Shown piece by piece: positions 35,694 to 48,628 of a stretch of DNA of 64,000 nucleotides (positions are counted from its first letter, which is position 1; each line of letters starts with the position of its first letter). The notes below the pieces were generated by a model. It was not told the origin of the DNA and ran no database searches. It saw nothing but the letters and a program-made list of their open reading frames with translations. This stretch comes from Argentina anserina (Eukaryota; Streptophyta; Magnoliopsida; Rosales; Rosaceae). A program made the position numbers and the translations under genes. Location of the stretch: the NCBI RefSeq assembly GCF_933775445.1, contig NC_065875.1:7949001-8013000 (forward strand), in the 5' to 3' direction.

Positions 35694-38259
35694 ATGTGCT
35701 TTCATTTGAAACATATTCAAGAAAGCCAGTACTCCATTGAATACGTTTGCAGAATATTAAATGCTCTATACGACGGACATATTCATCTCCAAAAGGAGAT
35801 TAGAATAGCAGATCGTGATCCATCAAGACCTAGCCTAATTGAGTTCCTAGATTATCTATCTAGAGAAAAAGGCAATAACAAAGTTGCAGAACAACTCGAA
35901 ATGTTTAATCTTCAAACATATCAACTCGAAGAGATAAATTCCCGAGTAACAACGCTTGAGGTCAAGCTAGATTACCTCAAAGAAGGGCAATAATTCTCAG
36001 ATATTGAGAAAACGTTAGCTAGATCAGAGAATCTCTCTAATATTATCCACAAGTAAGCAGCTGAATTAAGAGACACTAAAGAAAGCCTGAAAAAGCTTTT
36101 AAAAACTCTTGTATCCGGAATATGATGAATCAAAGAGTAGATCTAAATGTAAGAGAAGAAGATGGTAAAGCTTTAAGCTTTTACATCCCTACTGAGAAAC
36201 TCAACGAAAATGTTGATGCTCATATACATAAACAGAATTACAGCATTGCTTATCTTCAAGAAATAGACAATAACTTTGAAGAACAATTTCCAGAGTTAAG
36301 CAGAAGAATCACAAGTCTACAATATTATATAGAGAAAATGAAAGAAACATCTTATAAGATAGATGAAGAAGCACTAGCAAAGATTATTGCTAGTAAAATA
36401 CCTTAACCAAAAGGAGAAGGTAAACTCAAGTTTAGTGAACCTAAACTACTTGAGTGGAAAAAACCAAAATGAACAAGAGATATGAAGATGCTGAGTAGAA
36501 TACTCAGTACAAAAAAGAATATTGTGCCAATACAGCTCATTAATACTCAAGAATTTGAGTACAACGAGATTGAATCTAGTGTTAGAGAAGCATCTGTCCC
36601 TAAATTCAAATTAAATGAGATATATAAGAGATGATATTTTCTCTTAGATTCTCATAGGTTCAAGATCCTTTAACTAACAGTCTTTGCTACTGGTGAAGAA
36701 ACAGACGTGAGATTAATCACCACTCATCTAAGAGATGCATATTTCAATATTTTTCCCAATTTCACCACTCATCTAAGAGATGCAGTTCACTGCCTTAGAC
36801 CGAGGATGCAAACAAATGGAATTTCTATGAAAGAGGGAATGATGGAACTTGCAATAGACTACATGATCTATTACAAATTAATTTGTTCAATGGTTGCACC
36901 CAACACAAAATTCATAAACAGCTCAAAAAAAATTACTACAACAATTCTTACCAATCCAAAACATAATTTTTAGCAAAAACATGTCACAAAATGGCATGAA
37001 GTAACTTTCCCCAGGGAATGGAAACTTGCACCTCCAGAAAAAAGGTGCAAAGTTCAAATGTTTCCATCTATGAAGATATAAGAAAAATGATAAGCCTACG
37101 ATTTAATCATAGGCATTCCTTTGGAGGATATGAAGAAGGAAGTACCTCTAAATCTAGAGCTACGACCTTCCATGAAGAAGCCTTTGAAGAAAAAGAAGAT
37201 TAAAAAAGACCTCTAAGAATGTTTTAAAAAGAAGGATTAAGAAGGCTTTATGCACAAGCATAAACTTGTGACACCAGATATGAATTGGAAGAAATAATTA
37301 GAAGAATTTCCCAAATCCAATAAGGGAAGAAGAAAAAAAGGAAATCTTTCCTTATCAAGAAGCAAAGAGTGAACCAAATGGAGGTCCAAGTGAATCCTCT
37401 ATGGACATCGATCAAAGAGAAACATGACCTACACCTCAAATGGTGACGATCCAAAATATTACGAATAATGTAACAAAAATTATTCGTGAAAATAAGGTTT
37501 AACTTCCAAAAAGGCAAGCTCCTTAAGAAAGGACTGGAGAACGTAACTCAGAGAGGTTCATTCCTACATAGCCAAAATGGAGACAATCAATCTCCGAAAG
37601 AGAAGTCTATATGGATCTAGATAGGGTGGGAGACAAGAGAAAAACCATAGACAACTGGGTTGCTAGTTTAAAGCTAACCCAAGCTATGGTATTAAACAAA
37701 TATGTGTATGAGGATGCTCATGCATATTATGAGTCGACACTGGCAAAAATTGTCCAGAAGTTGTATAATTCCCTTAAGAAGTGGTATAATTCCTTTAAGA
37801 AGGGCTCAAAGTGGGCAGATTTGGCAATAAGACTCGCTCAGACCAACCATCTGTTGGATTTTACCATACCAATTTTGCTGAGTTTTGTGGAGATATAATA
37901 TGGCATAGTAAATAGGCAAAAGAAAGAGCAAGAGAAAATATTCAGAAGTTGAGTATTTGTAATATGAGATATTTTGAGTAATATACGAATGAGTTCCAAA
38001 ATACTACTGCACAATTGGAGGTATAGATAATATGGATCTTATCAAGACATATTACAGAAAGCTTCCAGGACCATGGAATGACGCAATAGCTCAGTCTGTA
38101 GAGGAGAATCCTCCATCACAATTCAAGGTTGGTGGAATAGCAGAAAGAATTATGGATCTCCTAAGAAAACAATACACAGACAACCTGAAGTCAAAAACTT
38201 CCAAGAAACAACTCAGAGGAGTTGAAAATATCTGTCTGATTTTGGATATTCTAACTTAG
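35694..38259 (+). pseudogene. Pararetrovirus 5' coding region (N-terminal and capsid part), broken
   Basis: Open pieces at 35694-35993, 36122-36406, 36707-36973, 37611-37898 and 38032-38259 lie in changing frames with stops between them. The first two are predicted helical and coiled-coil-like. The pieces from 37611 resemble the capsid region by position in front of the zinc knuckle and by content. I cannot point to a movement protein motif. Confidence 0.6.
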
Positions 38260-38511
38260 TGGGGTTGCCGTATTCTAAAATAAAAGAAACATAAAAGTAG
38301 ATACTCAGGTTATAATAAGCTCTTGAGTAACTACTCAAGCAAGGGACGTGAAAGAAAGTTCACCTCCACGAAATATAGATTTAAAATGAAGAATTTTTCC
38401 AAGCAAAAATCCTCTGAGGAAAAAAATAAATAATCTTCCCCTATGAAAAGATTTTTTAAGAAGAAAAAATCATAAGAAAATTCTCCAAAAGATGCTAAAA
38501 AGAAGTGCAAA

Positions 38512-38553
38512 TGCTGGCTCTGTAAGGCTGAAGGTCATTATGCTAATGAATGC
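38512..38553 (+). other. Capsid CCHC zinc knuckle of the pararetrovirus
   Basis: The translation CWLCKAEGHYANEC has the C-x2-C-x4-H-x4-C spacing used by caulimovirus coat proteins to bind RNA. A second cysteine-rich stretch (CDYCKCYDS) follows near 38845. Confidence 0.85.
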
Positions 38554-39229
38554 CCTAAAAAGGATAAAAGATCCTCAAATGTATTATTAGCAGAATATGA
38601 CGAAGCTATCAAATATGCAAACCTAAAAGGGTTTGAAGTCGTGTTTTCTGATGAATAAAATGAGTCTATATATTCTCTTCAATACTCATTAGATAGCGAG
38701 CCAGATAATACTTCAGAGGACTACTCTTATGAAAAATAGGATATGGGATATCGTCATATATTCTTGTTACAAGTCCAAGATTGGAAACAAGAGCAAAAAG
38801 CTGATATTATCAATATTTTTCACCTTAAACCAGGGGCTTTTCGATGTGATTATTGTAAATGTTATGATAGCAGTTCAATACCCATGAATTGTGAGCAGAC
38901 AGGTGAAACATATCATAAGGAATGCTTCATAGCAGAGTTGAGAAGAATGACAAGAGAAAATGATGCACATATTCTTGTTGATCAAGAGTATGAGATGTTC
39001 TATGAAGAAGAGCGAGAGCAGACTCTCAGGCAGGACCTTGAAAACGACGTCGTAAAAATGTAGATTGTAACGTCATTAAGCAGTCCGATAATTCGAGAGT
39101 CATGTCCAATAATAGAAGAAGAAGATGTGGAAAGGATAATCAATCCTTTTACAGAACCTGTTGTTGATTCGCCAGAATTAGTAAAATAAGTACAGACAAA
39201 CGGATACAATAATTACATTACTGTAGGAT

Positions 39230-41250
39230 TAAAGTTTCCCAACTACAAGAAATACCATCTACATGGAGAATTCGTAGATAGTGGATCAGGATATAGCTTG
39301 AAAAGAAAAAGAAAATATGCTATTCTTGAGGAATACATGGAGAATGTTGAAAAGTCAGTCACATGAATTGGAATGGAAAACCATGAGATATCGATGAATA
39401 TCTTTGCTGAGAACGTAAAAAATTCCTTAGGAGGAGAAACTTTTACGGTTAAACGCTTATGGCAATGTGAAGCTCAAGAAGAAGATTTGTTGATAGGAAA
39501 TGATTTTCTTCTTCAACAAACAACCACTCAAACTCTAGCCATGATCGGGTTTGAGAAATATCATAAGTATTATTGGGAATCCAGACTATCACATGTTGTA
39601 CGCATTACAGGAAAATGTTTTACTGAACAATATCAGAGATCATAGGCGAATAGTGGTGATTACAAGATAGAAATGCAGCCGGTTTTACTGCTAAAAGATC
39701 AACTAAAAGAATATTAAGAGATAATAGAAGTAGAAACAAGTTCTATAGACTCAAAGCTTGAAGTGAATCAACTTCAAGAGAATCATAGCTCTAACGGACA
39801 AAAAGATTTTATAATGGAACACAACCTTAAGGTATACGCCAACATGGTTGAACAAAAGAAGGCTCCAACTTTGGCAGAAATTGAGAATCTACTGAAACTA
39901 GTTATCAATGAAGATCCTAAACTATTATGGGATAAAAATCCAGTATATTGTGAGCTAAAGATGCGTGATGCAAATGCCATTTTACATGTCAAAGCAAATC
40001 CTCATTATTGGGAGCAAGATAGAAAAGAAATGGAAACCGAGATTCAAGAACTTCTTAATAAGAAGCTAATCATGCATTCCAATAGTCCTCATCATGCCCC
40101 TGCTTTCCTTGTGAGAAATCATGCAGAACAGGTAAGAGGAAAGGCTAGGATGGTGATAGATTAGAGAGATGTCAATAAAAAAACCGTCAAAGATGGTTAC
40201 CAAATAGCTCAGGTGAGAGTCGTCATCAACAGACTTAAGGGAGCAAAAATCTTCTCCAAGTTTGATGCAAAGTCAGGATTCTGGCAAGTCAAAATGCATC
40301 TTGATTCCATAGCGTTAACTGCTTTTGGAACCCCTCAAGGTCATTATGAATGGATAGTCATGCCATTTGGACTGAAGCAAGTCCCATCTATCAGAAAGAT
40401 AGATAATATATTCAAGCCTTATGCAGATTTCTGCATAGTATATAGAGATGATATTCTGGTTTTCTATAAAACCATGAATGAACATCTAAAGCACCTCGAG
40501 CAGATTTGCAAAATCATTGTCCAAAAGGGAATCATCCTTGGACAAAAAAAAGTTCATCTTATCAAAGGTGAAATAGATTTCCTTGGCATACATGTTAAGG
40601 ATGGAGAGATTCGTCTCCAAGATCATATTGTTAAGAAAATTAGGCAGTTTCCAGACAGTATCCCTAATGCTAAGTCTTTACAGAGATTTTTTGGAGTTGT
40701 TAATTTTGCGAGAGATTTTATTTCTCAAGTTAATGGACTCTCTGCATTTCTCTCCTAAAACAAGCTCAAAAAAGAAATGGTTATTCACGACAGATGATAT
40801 CAACACTATCAGAAGAATTAAAGAGCTAACAAAAAATCTTCCCCCATTGGAATTGCCAGAAGAGGGTGACATAATCATTATGCAAATAGATGCAAATGAT
40901 TATTATTGGGTGGGAGTTTTCTTAGCAATCACTCCTGATGGAAACCTAGAGAAGGTTTATAAGTTCTTGTCTGGAAAGTACAATTCAGCTGAATTAAACT
41001 ATTCCACATCAGATAAAAAAGTTTTAGCTTTGATAAAGTCCATTAAGGGTGTTGAAGCGTACTTAGGAAATAAGTTTCTGGTTAGAACATATAATAAAAA
41101 AAGTCAAGAATTTTAAGAATTATAAACTGACTGATGTCGTTGATAGGGGCAAAGTTCTTAGAAGGGAGATGTTTTTAGTACAATATGATTATGACGTTGA
41201 CATGGTTGCAGGTGACAGGAACTACTTGCCAGACGCCTTGACCAGAGAAA
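39230..41250 (+). pseudogene. Pararetrovirus protease, reverse transcriptase and RNase H, broken
   Basis: The aspartic protease triad D-S-G is readable at 39277-39285. RT follows in two pieces (to 40161, then 40213-40758) with a TAG at 40162. The catalytic box reads YRDDIL (40441-40458) where Y-x-D-D is expected, and is preceded by FGTPQGHYEW and MPFGL. A frameshift near 40750 leads to the RNase H part (40583-41116 frame) with MQIDAND and AELNYSTSDKK blocks. Two or more lesions make it non-functional. The catalytic aspartates themselves are still present. Confidence 0.85.
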
Positions 41251-41552
41251 TGACTAAGTTTCAAAGAGAATGACGAAATCCCAGAAGCAGGAGTCCAGAC
41301 CCAGAAGAGAAGCCTGAACCAGAAGAGAAAACTCATTGGGAAAGGTATAAGAAAAGAGACAAAACAGTTGGACCGTTACATGACGAACCTGGATACCAGT
41401 ACATAGTTTCTTATGGTGCTGCTGAATCCAACAAATCAGCTGGAAAACGTGAGTTAAAAATTTAGAATGAACAATCAAATAAGTCCACATGAAAGGAAGA
41501 AGATAAGTCCACCACTTCTGAAGATGAGAATAAATTCTTAAATGAGTATCTG

Positions 41553-42700
41553 TTGTATCCCAACACTGATGATATCTCTGATCAGTTTTCTAAAAAGGTG
41601 CCAAGAGACAGAAGAGCTCCTTTTAAGCTAGAAAAGAAGCTTCCTCAAGTTACCAGAATAAAAGGAATTCATGGCCAACTGCTGATGGTTTTTAAGGGAT
41701 ATGTTTTCAAAACAGAAATGGTATTGTCCTTTAAACAAAAGATCATCGTCAACAATATTCTTTACAATTTCTATGAAAATAATGAGTATCTCATGCTTCA
41801 ATCCCTTGAAGTATTAGCAGAAGAGTTGCATGTATTTCATGGAAAAAATAAGCAAGCTGCTACTGAAGAAGGTCAAAATCCAAAGGTGATCTATAATGAG
41901 AATCCTGAAAGTGCCAAGGTTCCTATTGCAACCTTAAGTGAGGAGGATTGGTATAATTTTCATGATTTTCAGGGAAATTCTAAGAAAAGAGACATTCTTA
42001 CATAAACATTAATGGTAGTCCATGGCCCATATTATGGGAGATATCATATCTTGTGGATGTGCAAGCTGAACATCCCCAGAAGCACAAACTTTGGCTTTTA
42101 AAAAATAGTTTTGTCTGTAATATGTGGACAAAATCAAATGAAGATTTAAAGGGATTTCCTGCAATAATCCATGAAGCTATTAAGAATATCAGACATGATG
42201 GATGCATCCTGAGATTAAAATTTGTGTCCACACCTCCTGAGTGGACAATAATCAATGGAGAAATGAATTACATCTCTCCATACCATTATATCAGAATAAT
42301 CCAAGGGTCGTCAAAGCAGGCTTCCGTCAAAAAATACAATGGAAAGCCTAATTGGAGCATTCCCTGGATGAAGGCAATGACTATTACCAATATAAGGAAG
42401 ATAATTCCAAGAGATATAGTGCAAGTCTCCTAGCAAGCGAAGAAAATATTATGGTTACTTGTTATGACCAACCTCTCCCTCAGAATTGTGATTTCTTTAA
42501 GTCCTTAGTAAGAAAAGAAATAAACTGTACTCTGGCCACAACTACTTGGCTAGAAAAAAAATAGGGCATGAGGAAAATGTTCCTGTATATGATTCGGATC
42601 TCGAATTAATTCCAGAATATTTTAGATCAGATGATTCATTTGATTTGATGACGAAGCTCATTCCAATATAATAAATCATATGGAGGGCTGAGAAGCTGCC
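41553..42700 (+). pseudogene. Downstream pararetrovirus coding region of unknown function
   Basis: A 150-codon open frame (41553-42005) and further pieces at 42053-42433 and 42352-42564 follow the RNase H. The first has a basic N-terminal half (KKVPRDRRAPFKLEKKL). Its position after the polymerase resembles the second ORF of florendoviruses. No motif supports a function. Confidence 0.55.
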
Positions 42701-42856
42701 GACGCAAGAAGACACTCAACTTTGCTTTAATAATAATGTTACTGATGCATGAAGACAAACAAATTTGCTTTGATAAAAGTAAAGTCATCAAGCTAAGATT
42801 TTTTGTCGTCCACTTATTTTTGAATAAGTTTTAAATGTAGTTTGGAGTCCGGAGTT

Positions 42857-42864
42857 TATAAAAG
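42857..42864 (+). promoter_or_regulatory. TATA box of the pararetrovirus promoter
   Basis: TATAAAAG lies in the non-coding region behind the last coding piece and ahead of the leader, as in caulimovirus genome-length promoters. Poly(A) signals AATAAA at 43057-43062 and 43156-43161 follow downstream in the expected order. Confidence 0.7.
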
Positions 42865-43444
42865 GGAGCTCACCCTTCTCGTGGAAAGAGCAGATAAAAG
42901 ATCAAAAGAAAACTTGAGAGTGAAGTTATATTCCCTCTTCAGATAGAAGTTCATTTTTAGTATAGTGTGAGAAAAGTGTGAGTGTATAGTATAGTCTGAG
43001 TGTGAGAAGTGGTTTTTGAAGTTTCCTACTGTTTTAATTTGGTGTGGAGTGCTTGTAATAAAAGTAAATTGTATTTATTTCAGTCATGAGAAACTAAATA
43101 GTTTAGCTGTTTACCTCAGAGTTGAGGCTCTGAGTTTAGTCTGTATTAATGTTTAAATAAATAAACTATATTGTGAGCCCATAACACCGTCGTTTTGTTA
43201 TACCCTTAAGTCCCCAGGTGGCGGACTTCCGCCTAAGAGTGGATCTTAAGTGTTGTTGGTTTAAGTTTTTTACTTATGTTAATTTTGGTTCTGGTATTTC
43301 TGACAGTCTGTCTAAACACTTTCCTGGTTAAGTCAGCAGTGATTTCGCCAAAGTCCAAGTAACCACGGACATGAGGTCGTTAGGTGAAAATGTTTGGCAT
43401 ATTGAATACTAGTTCTTTTTCAGGGAGTGTCTGATACCTAATAG

Positions 43445-43615
43445 GATTACCTAAAGTTTGAAAAAAAATATGTTAACTTTAACGAAATCGTTAGTTTCAA
43501 ATACCATTCTGATATATACTTTCAAAAGTGAGACATCATTATGATATTATTGAAAGGTGAGATACGAAAAGTTAGAATTGAAGAAAAGTTAGATACTGTT
43601 TGTATCATTTACTCT
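43445..43615. mobile_element. Right terminal inverted repeat of the split DNA element
   Basis: The reverse complement begins TGATACAAACAGTATC and matches the arm at 35037-35215. It adjoins the second part of LTR copy C at about 43616. Confidence 0.6.
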
Positions 43616-44688
43616 TATATCAATCAAATAAAAATACTTACGCATGCATGCGTGTGTTCTCTTGTAAAAATGTACGCTATTTCATGTAGTCTAACCCCGC
43701 TAGATGAAAATATATAAGAATATATTCAGATAAATATAATAATTCTGCAACATATAGGGGATCTAGTCCTGCTAGTTCAAATAAGACAACGTTGAAGTAA
43801 TTAGAATAGCTGGACTAACCCCGCTAGTCAAAATAATATCTCAATAATGGAAAATAGACTAGTCCTGCTAGTCGATATAATATCTCAATATCTTAGAGCC
43901 ATAGCATGTGCCCATTGGGGGAAATAAGTACTCTCATACTCCTGAAACCGTCAAGTCACATTAACAGAGAGGGTAACGGGTTTTCGTGGTATTGCTGGCA
44001 TACCACATCGCCTCACAGGCGGAAAGGGCTTGGGTGCATCACTTGGGGTAGCTATCGACACCCTAAGGTGGAATAGAAATATACATCCATGCTAGCATGA
44101 TCAACATCATCATCATCAAAATCCGGAATTCTCATATCCCAATATATACTTTGCATATACCTCGTTCATGATCAACATCATCATCATGAACTCGTCACTA
44201 TTCATACCTTAGAAATTAATTTTTTTGATTTCTTCTTACCTAGCGAATTGGATCAAGTGGCTTGCAGGGATTTTTGCCCAGAATGAGACCTTCACGATGT
44301 GCCCAACAACTCGCTCAATGGTGTCCTGGACAGAGAGAATCAAGAATGAAGACGATGAACAGTAACCATATCAGTGTAGCTCGATTTCTCTCAAACGACG
44401 ACGAGAGGGGGTGAGAGACTTACCTAGGATGGAAGAGAATCGTTCAAGATTTAAAACAAGACCGGTTTGGCAACCTAACTTGGTAAGACAGCGGCGCAGC
44501 GGCGATTTGAAATCCGGCAGGGGAGGAGGTGTCGGGCTCGGCTGGGCTGATGCACTCCTCCTTCCATTTTTCTTTTTTTTTCTTTCTTCTTTCTTCCCTT
44601 TTTCTCTTCTTTCCCAAAATGTTTTAAAAATAATAGTTATACTCAAGATTAACCAGTAATAATTACGATGAAAGATCGGTTCGTAACA
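43616..44688 (-). mobile_element. LTR copy C, proximal part
   Basis: On the minus strand it begins TGTTACGAACCG at 44688, as the family start does. It holds four variants of the CTAGTC-type palindrome (CTAACCCCGCTAG, CTAGTCCTGCTAG and others between 43690 and 43880) and a CGCCTCACAGGCGG block like the tandem array in copy B. It lacks the TATA-containing leader seen in A and B. Confidence 0.68.
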
Positions 44689-44826
44689 CTAATAGGGTGA
44701 TAAGAAAAAACCAAACTTGGAGCCACTTTTGGTTCTTTCTTGTTCTTTGGTGGGTTATTGTTCTTCTTGCCTAAAGGACATCCCCTCCTCTTCTTTGTTT
44801 CCTCAGAGCCATCACTAACTCCTGGA
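44689..44826 (-). pseudogene. AT-hook-like host gene, 3' piece
   Basis: Immediately outside the gypsy LTR and its CTCTT duplication, the minus strand reads SPGVSDGSEETKKRRG and then CPLGKKNNNPPKNKKEP. This is a lysine-rich stretch with an AT-hook-like core (KKRRGCPLGKK, with C where the usual GRP core has R). It continues the frame of the piece at 50845-50894. It ends where LTR copy C begins. The gene family is not identified. Confidence 0.6.
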
Positions 44827-44831
44827 CTCTT

Positions 44832-45148
44832 TGTTAGGACCATCCCTAATTCCGATCCTAATCAAGCTACATGTTAGGATCACTTTCTTAACACCCTCTT
44901 AATCCTCAGTTTTGTGTATTACATTAGATTAAATGCAGTAGTAATAGTTACAAGCTCTAATGGGGTCCTACAAGACGTGGCACATTTTCCCTTTTATCTG
45001 GAAGAGAATCTCTATGGCTATTCCTTTAAAACTTGTAACCCGGAGCCGTTTAGGGGGAGATGAAGGAATGAACAATTATGCATTAAACTCTTTTCAGCTT
45101 ATCCTCTTTTCTTCTGCAAATCCCGTCCTCACCAGTTTGGTTCTACCA
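44832..45148 (+). repeat. 5' LTR of the gypsy element
   Basis: TGTTAGGACC to GTTCTACCA. The partner is 50523-50839 (ends GTTCTATCA), of the same length with 12 substitutions. A Met-type primer site, TGGTATCCGAGA (45151-45162), follows after 2 bases, with a C in place of the A of TGGTATCAGAG. Confidence 0.95.
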
Positions 45149-45365
45149 TCTGGTATCCGAGACTCCCATCATGAGAGGGCTCCAAGTGTCTTCAAATTAC
45201 CATTCACCGACACCTCCACCACCCAACATACCCATATCTTCCGCTGACATCCCTATCAACTCTGCAACCCCAACTGACATTCCATCTTCGTCCTTCTAAC
45301 CCGAGGAAGTAACCCAAACCCACCCTACAGAAGTCCGCCAGGCCATCGAGATCGTCCGAGATGGA

Positions 45366-46620
45366 TTGCACATGGCATTGGATCGAGCCACCGAGCGTAG
45401 GCAGGAATACGAAGATCGGGTAGCCACTAAGCTGGATTTGTTTGAGCAACTCCTGCTCCGCAACAGTGCCATGCCCAACGACACTCTACATCCAAGCGTC
45501 GTGACATCAACAACTCTGCCTCACACCAGCTCAAATCTCCAATTTGGCAGCTTTACTCCATCAGCCCTGCCTCTGCCACAAACCCCAGCCCCACCATGCC
45601 CATCTATCCACCTACACAATTCCCCACAAACACCATCTTACACCACCGCTCAGCCCACATATACAACCCCCTATCCGACTCCTCTACAGTACAACCACCC
45701 CATCAACCCTCTCACTTCGCCTACATCACGATCTCAGTTACAGAACAACCTTCACCACATCCCAAATGTACAACCACAACCTCACAACCAGAACCATCAC
45801 CACCAATAACCATACTACCGCTCTCCTAAGATTGAACTTCCCCGTTTCATGGGAGAGGATGTTACCGGCTGGTTCGCCATGGGGGAGAGGTACCTCCGTT
45901 CACAACAAATACCGCCGGAGGCGCGTATTTCCACTGTTGCAGCTCACTTAGGTCCCAACCCCTCACATTGGATGAATTTCTTTGAGCAGAGAAACCGCAA
46001 TTGCACTTGGGAACAATTTGTGGCTTCCTTCTTGGAGCACTTTGGAGGAGGTACCATCACTAACTACAAGACGAGTATCACTCGCCTACAACAACGTTCG
46101 TCGGCCGATGTCTTCATTTCAGAATTCACCGTTTTGGCCTGTCGGATTCCGGAATGGACCGACGATGATTTCAAATCCATATTCTTGGGTGGTTTGAAAC
46201 CGGAGATACAACATGACGTCAGACTTTTAGATCCTCCTTCCCTGTCCACTGCCCAACGCCTAGCCCGAAGGTATGAAGCCAAACTACAAGACAAGAATGT
46301 GAGCCGTTTCCCCCGTCCTTTTCCTTGGCAAAGTTTAAACAGGCCACCACCTTCCTCTGCCACATCACTTAACCATTCCTCTATCACATAACCATGCCCA
46401 ATCCCCATCTGCCTCCAATGGTCCAACCCACTATCAACCAAGAACAAATTCCGATACTCAGTTCCGTCACTGGCCAGCCAATTCCCAGAGAGAGCGCAGA
46501 GCTAAAGGTCTCTGCCTTCACTGTGACGACAAATGGTCTTGGAACCATGTTTGCAAGCAGCCAATTATGGCAATTCTAGAAGCCCCCACCATTTGTGAAC
46601 CCACTAAGACATAGAGGTAT
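45366..46620 (+). pseudogene. Gag of the gypsy element, broken
   Basis: A glutamine-, proline- and histidine-rich N-terminal part (to 45809) is followed by a stop at about 45807-45809. In the same frame comes the conserved gag core (KIELPRFMGEDVTGWF, PSHWMNFFEQ, ARRYEAKLQDKN) to 46391. A CCHC-type knuckle in another frame, CLHCDDKWSWNHVC (about 46516-46557), matches the K-W-x-x-x-H variant common in plant gypsy elements. At least one stop and one frameshift disable it. Confidence 0.85.
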
Positions 46621-46707
46621 GCAGAAGAAGAGGAAGAATGTAACCCACCACCAGATCAAAATATAGCCTTACCCATCCATGCTATTACCACTAACCGAAT
46701 CAGTGAA

Positions 46708-48628
46708 ATGATGAGATTCGAAGGTTCCATCAACAACCACCCAATCAGAGTATTTGTTGACTGTGGCTCTGCTATGAAGTTCCTCAATCCGGAAGTTGCG
46801 ACCAAGCTGGGTTGTACCATTGTTCCCCCATCAAACCTCCGCTTCAAGTCGGTGACTGGTGAACCGGTCAAACCGTCCGGGATGGCAGAGAATGTAACAG
46901 TTACCATCCAAAGCTATCACTTTACCAGCTCATTTCTTCTCTTTCTGGCTGATGAATGTGATCTCCTTCTCGAGGTCCAATGGCTAGATACTTTGGGTTT
47001 TATGGGGTGGTATTTCCCCGATAAAGTTATGGCTTTCATAGCTCAAGGCCAATTCCACGTTCTGCAAGGTATAACCAACAAACCATCCTCTGCGGCTCCA
47101 CTGGACTTATGTGCTTTATTATCTTTAGAACAGTTGGATACTTATCCCTACCCACTCGAACCCAAATTGGAGCATCAACTGACCCATGCTCAGAGTATCC
47201 AGGAGTTGCTACATTCTTCCAGCGATTTGTTCGCTACACCGACGGGCTTACCTCCCCCACGGCCCATTGATCACTGCATCTCGCTGCAACCCAATACCAA
47301 ACCGGTCAATGTTCGACCGTATAGATATGCTCATTCTCAAAAGTCCGAATTGGAGGCCCAAGTCCGTGAGATGCTCATCCAAGGTCTCATACGACCTAGT
47401 CGGAGCCCTTTTTCTTCTCCGGTCCTCCTTGTCCGCAAGAAAGAAGGCACATGGCGTTTTTGTGTTTATTATAGAGCCCTCAATGGCGTGACCATTAAAG
47501 ATCGGTTTCCAATTCCGATTGTTGATGAGTTACTTGACGAATTATATGGAGCCACTCTTTTCACCAAGCTTGACCTTCGCTCCAGTTACCACCAAATTCG
47601 CATGAATGAAGTGGACATCCACAAAACCGCATTTCGCACACATGAAGGTCACTATGAATTTGTAGTAATGCCTTTTGGTCTTTCTAATGCTCCATCTACA
47701 TTTCAAGCACTTATGAATTCATTGCTTAAGCTTTTATTACGCAAGGGTGTGTTAGTATTTTTTGATGACATTTTGGTGTATAGCAAAGATTTAGATTCTC
47801 ATGTAACCTTGCTTGCCGAAGTTTTTTTCCATTCTTAGGGAAAATGATTTGAAGCTCAAGGAATCTAAATGCGACTTTGCTCAGCCCACCATCAAATATT
47901 TGTGCCATGTCATCTCCAAAGAAGGTGTGGCAGCCGATTCAGACAAAGTCAGCAGCCTACTTGCTTGGCCCTTGCCCACTTCAGTCAAAGCCTTGCGTGG
48001 CTTTCTCGGATTAGCAGGCTATTATCGCCGTTTGGTGAAAAACTTTGGGATAATAGCAAAACCCCTCACTGAGTTGCTGAGAAAAGATAATTTTGTGTGG
48101 ACACCTGCAGCCACCGCCGCTTTTGATGCTCTCAAGGCCGCAGTCACCTCCGCACCGGTCCTCCAATTGCCAGATTTTTCCAAGCAATTTGTTGTCGAGA
48201 CTGATGCGTCGGGCACGGGGTTGGGTGCAGTATTGATGCAGGAGACACATCCAGTTACTTATCTCAGCAAAGCTCTCTCTCCTGCACATCAGCAGCTCTC
48301 CACTTATGACAAAGAAATGATGGCGATCCTCTTTGCGGTCAATAAATGGCGCCACAACTTATTGGGTAATCGGTTCCTCATCCTTACATACCACCAGACC
48401 CTTCGCCACCTGCTTGATCAACGCATCACAACGCCGTCACAACACAAGTGGTTATCCAAACTATTGGGGTATGATTATGAGATTCAGTACCGCGCCGGTG
48501 CCCAAAATACAGTTCCTGAGGCTTTATCTAGGCAATTCGAGGTTTGCGCCATTCATTCAATTTCTGCCCCAGTTTTGAATTTTATGGATCAAATTGCACA
48601 GGCATGTAAGCGAGACACTGAGGCTTAG
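46708..48628 (+). pseudogene. Protease, RT and RNase H of the gypsy element, one frameshift
   Basis: The protease part has RVFVDCGSAMKFLN (D-C-G-S in place of D-S/T-G). The RT has SPFSSPVLLVRKKEG, YRALNGVTIKDRFPIP, MPFGLSNAPSTFQ and the catalytic FFDDILVYS. At a run of seven T (about 47821-47827) the frame shifts. The RT tail and RNase H continue in the second frame (FVVETDASGTGLGAVLMQ; STYDKEMMAILFAV; DQRITTPSQHKWLSKL) to a TAG at 48626-48628. The duplicate of that site (49268) reads CAG, so the stop is secondary. Confidence 0.92.

Larger units (their letters stand above)
35216..43444 (+). mobile_element. Endogenous pararetrovirus (Caulimoviridae-like), decayed
   Basis: About 8.2 kb carries the Caulimoviridae order: tRNA-Met primer site (35552), an N-terminal coding region, capsid region with CCHC knuckle, protease, RT, RNase H, a further unidentified coding region, then promoter and poly(A) signals. 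The length is close to one viral genome. No LTRs or integrase are present, which separates it from retrotransposons. Many stops and frameshifts show it is an old, defective copy. Genome size and layout suggest a florendovirus- or petuvirus-like group, but the genus is not proven. It lies inside a terminal-inverted-repeat element, which lies inside LTR copy C. Confidence 0.85.

Noticed and set aside
44371..44646. 91-codon minus-strand frame rich in K, E and P inside LTR copy C
   Set aside because: Low-complexity translation of a purine-rich leader region; no homology visible.
30851..44688. Copies A and C as the two LTRs of one element
   Set aside because: They are in opposite orientation, with unmatched flanks and no gag or pol between them; C has its own near-matching flanks.
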